From: Prostheceraeus crozeri
Taxonomy: Eukaryota; Platyhelminthes; Polycladida; Euryleptidae
Length of the DNA stretch: 64,000 bases
Direction: 5' to 3'
Assembly (NCBI GenBank): GCA_907163375.1
Contig: CAJQUW010005267.1
Location: 434,001-498,000, forward strand
In this document: piece by piece, positions 56,272 through 64,000 of the stretch
Layout: each line of letters opens with the position of its first letter
How positions within the stretch are numbered: the first letter of the stretch is position 1
Notes under the pieces: model-generated
The model's input: the letters and a program-made list of their open reading frames with translations, nothing else
Told to the model about the DNA's origin: nothing
Databases searched by the model: none
Translations under genes and position numbers: made by a program

Positions 56272-56358
56272 TGCGTCCTAATCAAGGGAAACCGCTAAAA
56301 ATAGTTTGCCAGCTGAGAATCGAACTTCGTCATCGAAATGCTTCCACTAGGGCTGGCG
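56272..56358 (-). repeat. tRNA-like repeat, inverted copy
   Basis: On the - strand it reads CTAGTGGAAG, then GTTCGATTCTCAGCTGGC, resembling an RNA polymerase III A box and B box. It matches the + strand block at 56655-56753 at roughly two positions in three, in opposite orientation. Confidence 0.4.
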
Positions 56359-56654
56359 AGGCACCAGATTCATAATGGTGTTAGGTACAAAAATAATTGC
56401 CATTCGCGGCTTTCTTTCAAAAAGAATAGCAACTGCTTCCAGGCGACTTCGAAGAATCAATCACACATTCAATGTCTCCGGCTTTCACGAAATCGATTAA
56501 ATATCTCAGCTCTTTAGATATCTATTTTGGCCTCATGTAGCTAATCGCCTGGAAACACTTGTTACAAGAAAACAAATCAGGAATATCATGTTCTGTGGCG
56601 TGCGTGCGCGTACAGCTATATTTGCTCTTGATTCAGTCATGAGTCAAGTGCTTC

Positions 56655-56753
56655 TCTGGTCTCAGTGGAAGACAGCTAAAGTCGATGAATGGGTTCGATT
56701 CCCAGCTAGCAAGTCATTTTTGACATTTGGTGCAAGTAGAAGACGCATTGGGA
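56655..56753 (+). repeat. tRNA-like SINE head
   Basis: GGTCTCAGTGGAAGAC can form a D arm, and GGGTTCGATTCCCA is an exact B-box T arm. No anticodon stem lies between them and the acceptor pairing is weak, so this is not a functional tRNA gene. It is likely the head of a tRNA-derived SINE, or one end of an element whose other end is the inverted copy at 56272-56358. Confidence 0.45.
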
Positions 56754-56962
56754 TATCTATTCGTCCTCGTGAAAATCAGAGGCCTTGAATTCTATAACCC
56801 ATTCTCCGAAAACGCCTGTGAGCCGCTGCTATCGTTCATCGATGTTCTCTTTCCGCTCACTTCAAACATTCTTGGAGTTTTCCTGGGTTTGTAATTAATT
56901 GCACTTCTTAATGAACTGAAAACTTAATCTGATTTCTGTGGTTTGATGTTCATAGTTCAAAC

Positions 56963-57654
56963 CAGGGATTGTCAATAATTGATTGCAATTTAATTGGACA
57001 AAGAAATTAATTAATTGAAGTTGGAAATTATGTAAATGAATTTATTGTAATTAGAATTGTGATTGCAATCCAAAAATCGAACAGTTTCGTAACTTGATAG
57101 CATTATCTATTGATACGGCAGCTTATTCGACCAAGATAATGGATACATTATCTGGCTTACTGCGATTCGTTAGGCCATTCTGACAAGCGGATAATTTCTT
57201 TAGATTCTCTCTCACAGACGCCTGCATGAAATACCCTTGGCGTATAGTTTATACATGCATTCGTGATTCTCTCCATTGATTCATCGATAATGATTTAGTG
57301 GAGAAATTTCGCCGGCATTTTAGGGATGCGTGGCCTACTCTGGTTGAAAGAAACATGAACTTGTAACTACTCATGAATCTAGACTTTGTTATTCTGCTTG
57401 CCAACCTGAAATGCAAGGCTGAAATGCTTACTATAATTGTGAGGAGTAAAAGACTAGAGAAGCGAAATTAGATAAGCAATCTATGTTGTTAACAGATAAT
57501 AGTTATTTGATTGGAATTGGAAGAATTGTCAATCAATTAATTGAAATTTTATATTGTAACCAATGAATTATTTGAAATTGGTATAATCAATCAATTGATC
57601 GGTCCTAATTAATTGAACATTACTTGAGGTCAATGAATTTTTTGATGATCCCTG
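56963..57654. mobile_element. Candidate non-autonomous hAT element, AATTGATT-rich
   Basis: The ends are CAGGGATTGTCAA (56963) and, inverted, CAGGGATCATCAA (ending 57654), 11 of 13 matching. Flanking 8-mers GTTCAAAC (56955-56962) and GTTGAAGC (57655-57662) agree at 6 of 8 positions. The flanks also look inverted (CATAG...CTATG), so either a duplication or longer terminal repeats is possible. The interior is dominated by AATTAATTG and CAATCAATT words and has no transposase. Confidence 0.5.
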
Positions 57655-57662
57655 GTTGAAGC

Positions 57663-59834
57663 TATGACAGCGATTCGACATTCCCATAATAGAAATTTCA
57701 AAAACTAGCTTTCATTGATTTGTGCTCGAAAATAAATAGATCAATAATCTTGGTCATCCATATCTTCCCGAATGTTCCAAAAATATTGTAAATTTTGCTT
57801 CCACAAATCATTAAACATCTATTGAAATTCAAGCACTTCTACTTAACTCGCCGCGATGTTTTATTTGTAACATTTTCTAATGCTGGGCACAAATCACCAA
57901 TAATCTGTTACATTACATTCCTCTTGTAGCAAAACCAAGTAAGTCTTGTGTCAAGTGAGGCGTATATATCAGTTGTTAACGCGTGAAAATTTTGAATTGT
58001 TTATATCATTGAGCGTCAAGGAGTGAATCTACAAGTTTAATGAGTGGTTGTCTAATAACTCAAATATGTTCTTCACTTCTTTGCGCTGGCGTCTTTCGTT
58101 TGAATGTTTTAGTACGGCTTTGATTATCGCTTTAAGTTGTGTTCATAGGATTTCATATCGGTATTGGTCTAGGTATGCATGTATTGTTTGACTGCAAATC
58201 CCTCAGTGACCTTGAAGAATGTTAGAATGCTCCAGCTTGAATTAGCTATGGATTGCAAGAAGGAGAATGACAAATTTATGCGTCGATTTCTGCCAACCGA
58301 GGGCTAAGAGAATTCATCAGTTCTTCAAAGATACAAACGATTAGGTTTGTATATTTTCATTTTTGGATTTGTAATCAGCCATCCGTTTGCCTTCATATTT
58401 CAAATATTTACAATTCATAGTAAGATAAAATTGAATATTGTTACTATTTGGATGACACGACTGGTTATACATGCAATTAGTTAGAAATAAGTATTCCCCT
58501 CTTACGAACAGATGGGGAGTGTCATTGAATGTCTTAAATAATTTCTTTTTTGAGTGCTTTTATGAGGTCATGGAATAACCTTTCGCTGATCCACATGTCT
58601 AACTGGCAAAGAAAATCTGCTGAAAAGCTTCATATATATACAAACAGAGATATATAGGGATGATTTGTGCATGGAATTCAACTCATAAACTCGTATATGA
58701 AATGAGGAATATTTTCCTTCAAAAGGTAACTATTACGAAGTTTCATGATCACAGCTGTATCTTGTATTCTACATGTATAACTGATTATCCAAGGAATCAA
58801 GGAAAGCTTCTCAGTGATGTAGTTCTATCACTCAGTGACAGATCAAGTTTGTTCTAAATCTAATGTCACTAAGTTTGACGGAATTTGATGAATTTGTAGA
58901 TATTGGAAAATATGGGAGGGGAGAAAAGAATAGAAGTACCTAATGCAAGTATGTGGATGAAATTACACCTTGCAAGTCTACGCACTTTCGAATACGATTA
59001 GAAGAAAAGAAGCAAGACGACTCATTAGGAAATGACACAAGGATTACAACAGAATTTAGAGATTTCTGAAATCTGTAATAGGTATTTACATACGTGAAAC
59101 ATTGAAATGTCCAAGTCATTATTGCACGCAGATGGTTTTACAGAGTTCGAGACAAACTTTACAGACTTATGTTTATGAGATGTTGTACTCAGACCGTGAA
59201 TCACTGACTCGTTGAAATCCATCACACAATATTTTCAAAACTGAAAAATTATGACATAAGAACCTGCAATGCAAAGTAAGTCACAAACTTGACCATCCGT
59301 TGCACCGCATTCTTTGATATTTAAGGAATAATTTAAAAATTCGCTGAACAAAAGAGGAGTCCAGCAAAAATGCGACAGGAGGGCAGGATCGTCCCACTCC
59401 TGCCCCTTCTTCGGCATGGAAGGATTTAGCTAAAAACTTGTTCGACATGGAAGAAGAGTGAATTAATTAATTGCCATGACCTGATTCTGCATTATTTAAT
59501 GAAGCAATAAGATGGCGGATTACATTTTCATTGCAGCAACTCTTTTCACTCACTTTCTGTGGTAGAAATCGACGAAATGGAACATTGAATTTTCCTTCTC
59601 TCGCTTGTGGTCCATAGAGTCTCCCATAAATACAGAGGAGCCTCGCTCGTAACTCACTGCATGCTGCTATTATGTCATTCAATGATCAAATGTGTTTAAA
59701 GCTTCTAAGAAAACTTATGAAACGATGTCATTGCTTATGTAGTGTATATATGTAACAGCTCATTCATTGCCCATGTTTTTACATTTCCTCAAATGTGACC
59801 TTTCAAGAACGTGTGCGCTGAAGTAATGGCCTTT
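57663..59834. other. No recognisable gene
   Basis: Short frames only (for example 58660-58857, + and 59025-59225, -), with no motifs. No repeats were recognised. Confidence 0.4.
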
Positions 59835-59974
59835 GACTTAGAATAAGATGCTTTGGTGACAATATTTCGTGTTTCTCAGTCAAAGGAAAAAATAACTATT
59901 CAAATACTAATTAGTGTTTTGTCCTTTGTGAAATAGACATGAAATATCGCACACAAAACGTCTTATTCAAAGTC
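59835..59974. repeat. Imperfect hairpin element, arms about 55 bp
   Basis: GACTTAGAATAAG at 59835 pairs with CTTATTCAAAGTC ending at 59974. Further inside, ATATTTCGTG pairs with CATGAAATAT and CAAAGG with CCTTTG. Identity is about 75 percent by eye. There is no coding content. Confidence 0.5.
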
Positions 59975-60271
59975 ATATCAACTCCCCTGCAAAGCTCCAT
60001 CAGTTTCCCTGCAAATATCACAGCAAATGAAAGATCTAACATAAAAGGAAAGGAATTGATGATCTCAGCAACGAATATTTTAAGATTGAACTGTAGGGCC
60101 TAATTTGGATAGTATGACTATAGCGTGCCCTTTATCAGTCAAAAGACAATCACGCATGAAAGTTGTCGATCTGCAATTCAACTGATGAGCCACAGTTGCA
60201 TCTGTAATCGTTTGCATACTTGCGATGTCCGTGAAGTCGACGAAGGAATGCGTGTGAAAATAATGGTATTC

Positions 60272-60543
60272 AGTCAATCAATCAATTTATTGTATTCACT
60301 ACATGTTGCATGCATGTGACTAATCTAAATAAAGTAAATTAGTTACGTGTATAAATTCGAAGATATCAGAATAAAAAGAAATAAAGAATAAAGTCAGACT
60401 TGATGTTCATCACACAAACGATACTGTGATGACCTTCTGCCTTTGAAGGTAAGTTCTCAGAAAGTTGATGCACTCTCGGATGTCGATCGGAACCTTATTC
60501 CAGAAACTGGTACCGCAGAAACGCATTGATTTTTCACACTGGA
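60272..60543 (-). pseudogene. LINE 3' end with reverse-transcriptase C-terminus
   Basis: The - strand from about 60541 encodes GTSFWNKVPIDIRECINFL and then RTYLQRQKV before a stop near 60414. This is the typical C-terminal end of CR1/L2/Jockey-group polyproteins. About 140 bp of 3' sequence follows and ends in a (TTGA)-type tandem tail at about 60274-60288. Everything upstream is missing, so it is a heavily 5' truncated copy, distinct from the other LINEs here. Confidence 0.68.
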
Positions 60544-62659
60544 AGAATTATCAGCTCTCTTGGCATCCATATAAAGACATTTGATTTTTCTACCCAAAGC
60601 ACACTAAAGCTGTCCAATCTCCCAAGACCAAGCAATTAATTCAGTTGAATTGATTGGAGAGACTGCAAAAGACGAATTTTGAAGCATGAAAATCAATCAA
60701 TAGTTTTTTCAAAGCTCAGAGCGGAATATGATGCATCAGTCTTAATGAAATCAACATTGAAGCATCTAAATATGCATCTTACTGGATTCTCTAGAGTCCT
60801 GATATCAGCACATTTGTTGTCCATGCCCTGGTGTTGATCTGGCGTCACTGTAGACTGTATGTTGGCACATATGCTCATGTCCATGGTAGGTCTCCTCATA
60901 TTTTAGATCATTGGAAGCCTCTTTCAACTTGAGTATTTTTGCCTGATAAAGCAGAATTCGCACCACCTTCGCTGATGACATTTTGTTGAATTGATACATT
61001 GACCTTGACAGAATACTTCAAAAACTGTTACACTATTATATAATAGTATTCAAAATATTGATAGTCTTAACCTGTACAATTCCGCTTCCATCAATTAGAT
61101 AATTTCGTTTACCTATATGAATGCTTGAAAGCAAATACTTTTATGTTTGTCTTCATTTAATATGCTCGTATATTTTTGGCTTGTGCAATAAATAGATCAT
61201 TTTTCCCGATTAGACTAGTGACCACCCAAGATCAATTCACAACTGTATAGATACCGGTATCAAGACTTTCATTGTTTTAGTCTTGCTGCCCGTCACCATT
61301 GTCATTTTTTTTGGTAGATCTTTCCCATTATAATCATTGCCACCATCAGCTCTTCTCTACGTACGTTTCTCAACAGCAGTTGCTAATGATTGTGAAATGA
61401 AGCTTTCATGAAAAGTGAATTCTTTCCTTTGACAACTTATAGAAAAAACATCGCATTGTTTATTAGTATTTTGTCGACGCGAAAACCTTTCACCAGCTTT
61501 CAACAAGGTCAGAAATGTTCATTTATATCCTGTTTTTATTCAATGATAAATTGCATAATGGCTCAACGCACTGAAGTTAAAGTACTACTTTGTAGCAAGA
61601 AACGCCATGTCAGGAACAATTAGGGCCTACAGTAGTCTCAATGTGGAGCAGATGAAGTGCTCACTGAGAATGAATTTTTCTATTTATAATAATTAAACAA
61701 GTTAAATATAATAATTAAATAATTGCGCAAGTCTTTTAAATGCATTACTCGTGGAAGAAAAACTTCGGTCATTTTTTAATCCACATCCGTCACTGAGTGC
61801 GTGGAGAGATCGCGCCTTTATACATCAGAGTTAAATACAAATTATACAAACCAAGTTTTATAGCAACAACCACTCCGTGGTAATTATTTGCATACCGGTA
61901 TTTGTCAAGCAGTCATCATCCAAACCCTAAGATTTTTTGGTATCAGAACGCAAAGTGAGGCTAATCGTTTTAGCGTTGGAAATCTCAAAAAAGCCCAGTA
62001 CATTTTTTGAAAAACAAGATTCACATACACAGAGGAAGTACACTGATATCTGCAGCAGATTCTCTACAAACTAGTTTTTCAAATTCAAATTTTAGTGTAG
62101 TCCACTAGTGAGACATTGAATTACAAAGATTGTGTGGAGTAATCACTTCTGCAAAAGGCTTTAGATGTAAAAATGAGAGGACTCAAGCAATTACTGTGAA
62201 ATTATAGTCATCATCAAGACATCATTTCATGAACTTGCTTATTTCGCATGGTTTTAGTGACTTCAAGTTTTCTAGGTGTTTCTATAGCACTCCATATAGA
62301 AACATCATGTAGAATAAGCATCAATTGATTCAATGACTCAAAATCTTTTGAAACTGTGTTTCCGAAGAAGAATTCTGATGTAACTGAACTAGGGTCGAAA
62401 CAGACAATGATCCCCAAGAAAAATGATTGAAACTGAACAGAGAATTTTTCTTCGATACAAGGTTCGACTCATCCTGCCTAGTTCATTGTCCAACCGATAA
62501 ATAACGACCGTGTTACTGTACCGTTCTCACATACAAACAGACGTAGAAACTGCTTTTTTGTATTTCCGATCATTGTGTACAATGACTTGCTTTGTGGCGT
62601 GATATCATAACTCTCTTAAATTCTCCAGTCGAAGATCTGCATGCAGAGTTGGAAAAGTC
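60544..62659. other. No recognisable gene
   Basis: No coding motif, splice-flanked block or repeat was recognised. Frames such as 61408-61623 (+) are unsupported. Confidence 0.4.
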
Positions 62660-62726
62660 GGAATTGGAATTGGAATTGGAATTGACGATATTCAAATCTA
62701 CTGGAACTGGAATTGGAATTGAAATT
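62660..62726 (+). repeat. (GGAATT)n microsatellite
   Basis: Four GGAATT units at 62660-62683, then a second degenerate run at 62702-62726. They create an artificial Leu-Glu or Gly-Ile repeat in a 98-codon frame that is not considered a gene. Confidence 0.8.
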
Positions 62727-63259
62727 GACCTTGATAAACCTCAATTCCACTTTTTCGATAGACCTGTGATGAATCTACATGTATTTCTACAAAAATTTAA
62801 ATCACAGCGCTCGGCCGTTGTGTTAACTGCATCCAAGGATAAGAGAGAGATAGATCGACAGAGGCAGCTTTATTCTATTGTTGAATAAAGGGTGTTTTTT
62901 GTGACTTCGATGGGCCTACAGCCCCCGGACAATGTTAATTCAGCGATGAAGCAGACAATGAAAAGACAATCATCTTTGTTCAATTTCTTAGTTATTCATC
63001 AAGTAAGATAATTAATCAAAATAAAACAATTGTTGAATTTAGTTCTTGATAGGACAAGCACAAAAATTGGAGATTAACTTAATTGTTGTACACACGGAAA
63101 ACAATTGGTTTGGAAAGAGGAAAAGTGACGCTGCAATAGAGGGTAGCAACCCTGTCATTTCAAATCATAATATAGACAGTGTCAACAAATTATTCTAATA
63201 ATTAATTATTAAATTGCATGAACCATTATTCAAATTCTACTCACAACAATTAACAAATT
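62727..63259. other. No recognisable gene
   Basis: AT-rich sequence with no supported feature. Confidence 0.4.
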
Positions 63260-63498
63260 AACGAGTTAAGACAAATTCGTCTATGTAGCCGAGGCTGCTT
63301 GGTTGATAACTCGATGAGTTAATTTAATACCTATATTTCGGATGTCACAACCCTTTTCAAAGTATAGAGTAGAAATATATATTTCTATTCTGTACTTTGA
63401 AAAAGGGCTGTGACAGCCGAAGTATAAGTATTAAATTAACTCATCGAGTTATCAACCAAGCAGCCTCGGCTACATAGACGAATTTGTCTCAACTCGTT
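63260..63498. repeat. Near-perfect 239-bp palindrome
   Basis: The left arm, from AACGAGTTAAGACAAATTCG at 63260, is repeated inverted up to 63498 with only a handful of mismatches. The centre, near 63380, lies in ATATATATTT. Each arm is about 119 bp and contains TGTAGCCGAGGCTGCTTGG. No spacer of note is present. It is a foldback element or a recent inverted duplication. Confidence 0.8.
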
Positions 63499-63565
63499 AG
63501 ATTTAACAATAATGCTGCTCAGAGGGAATTTTGATATTTTGCAATTAACAATATTAATTTTTAAG

Positions 63566-63654
63566 TTGAAGCTGGGACATTCCCATAACGACGTCTAAGT
63601 GTTTCATAATTTTAATAAACTTATATTTAATAAGACTTAAGGTTTGCCCTTAAG
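63566..63654 (+). repeat. 89-bp dispersed repeat, copy 2
   Basis: It matches 51592-51680 at about 84 of 89 positions. The sequences on both sides differ from those at copy 1, so the repeat is a module by itself or the end of a related retroelement that continues to the right. Confidence 0.75.
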
Positions 63655-64000
63655 ATGATAGTTACATGTATATAGATACGATACGCAACGATAAAAGAAA
63701 AACTTTACACTTACAGTTCACTTCTTAATGTTGAATTCACTTCCATTCGATCGGACTCACTTAGACCAAAATAATATCACAAATATCAGTGTCACTTATA
63801 CCGTCAATCTTCAATCGCGCTCGCTGATGTGTTGCCGTATACGCTGCTGTGTTGTTGTTCGCTGGCAGGGAGTTGTTGTTGTTACTTCTGTAGTTATGTG
63901 AAACCGCTAGAACCCGGAGTTCTTCTAGCAGCCACTGAAGATGTCGTATGTGTTGTTGTTGGTAGTTGTTGTTGCGTCAATTTCTCATCGTTTTTAATCT
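63655..64000. other. No recognisable gene; GTT-rich end
   Basis: Imperfect GTT/TTG triplet runs lie at 63850-63880 and 63945-63975. This may be the inside of the element that begins with the 89-bp repeat, but there is no coding evidence. Confidence 0.35.

Noticed and set aside
56655..56720. Functional tRNA gene
   Set aside because: The D arm and T arm can form, but no anticodon stem exists and the acceptor stem is poor.
62592..62888. 98-codon frame with a Leu-Glu repeat
   Set aside because: The repeat is produced by the GGAATT microsatellite, so it is not evidence of a protein.
1..64000. CRISPR array, operons or bacterial-type signals
   Set aside because: The sequence is clearly animal-type nuclear DNA. 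No regularly spaced repeats of the CRISPR kind were seen.

Overview
This window is eukaryotic nuclear DNA: AT-rich, gene-poor, with spliced-looking coding blocks and many transposon relics. The only clear host gene is a Na+/Ca2+ exchanger (NCX/SLC8 family) on the + strand. Frequent AGGCCTA, CATGCATG and ACCGGT words, together with this mix of Penelope-like, CR1/L2-like, hAT and DD41D mariner elements, suggest a marine invertebrate, perhaps an echinoderm or other deuterostome. That lineage call is inference only.

Layout. 1-29 kb: no recognisable host gene. It holds a broken CR1/L2-like LINE (about 4.2-6.2 kb, - strand), a second LINE remnant (7.6-8.1 kb, + strand), several inverted-repeat or foldback elements (2.5, 3.1, 4.3, 6.7 and 16.4 kb) and three candidate hAT-type non-autonomous elements (9.8, 14.8 and 18.3 kb). 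29.5-55.4 kb: the NCX locus. An 872-nt exon at 33462-34333 encodes a divergent NCX N-terminal half with the alpha-1 repeat. Small open blocks with consensus splice sites and compatible phase lie at 29477, 38137, 47773, 49583 and 55408. If they are real, the gene covers more than 26 kb, its cytoplasmic loop is built from microexons, and most of the transposons here are intronic.

Within the NCX introns lie four notable insertions. (1) A head-to-head Penelope-like pair (35616-37651) is bounded by a 13-bp direct repeat, and one arm carries a solo LTR whose empty site survives in the other arm. (2) A complete DD41D (rosa-like) mariner with terminal repeats has a transposase broken only by one extra base in a homopolymer. 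(3) A LINE (50163-51591 plus 54728-54893) is split by (4) a different Penelope-like element with an uninterrupted reverse-transcriptase frame of about 730 codons.

55.5-64 kb: no coding sequence recognised apart from a LINE 3' end at 60.3-60.5 kb. There is an inverted tRNA-like pair, a candidate hAT element, a hairpin element, a near-perfect 239-bp palindrome at 63.26-63.50 kb, and a second copy of an 89-bp repeat that also forms one end of the Penelope-like insertion.

All alignments were done by eye. Family names rest on motifs, and the long intervals without a feature were read but gave nothing I can support.
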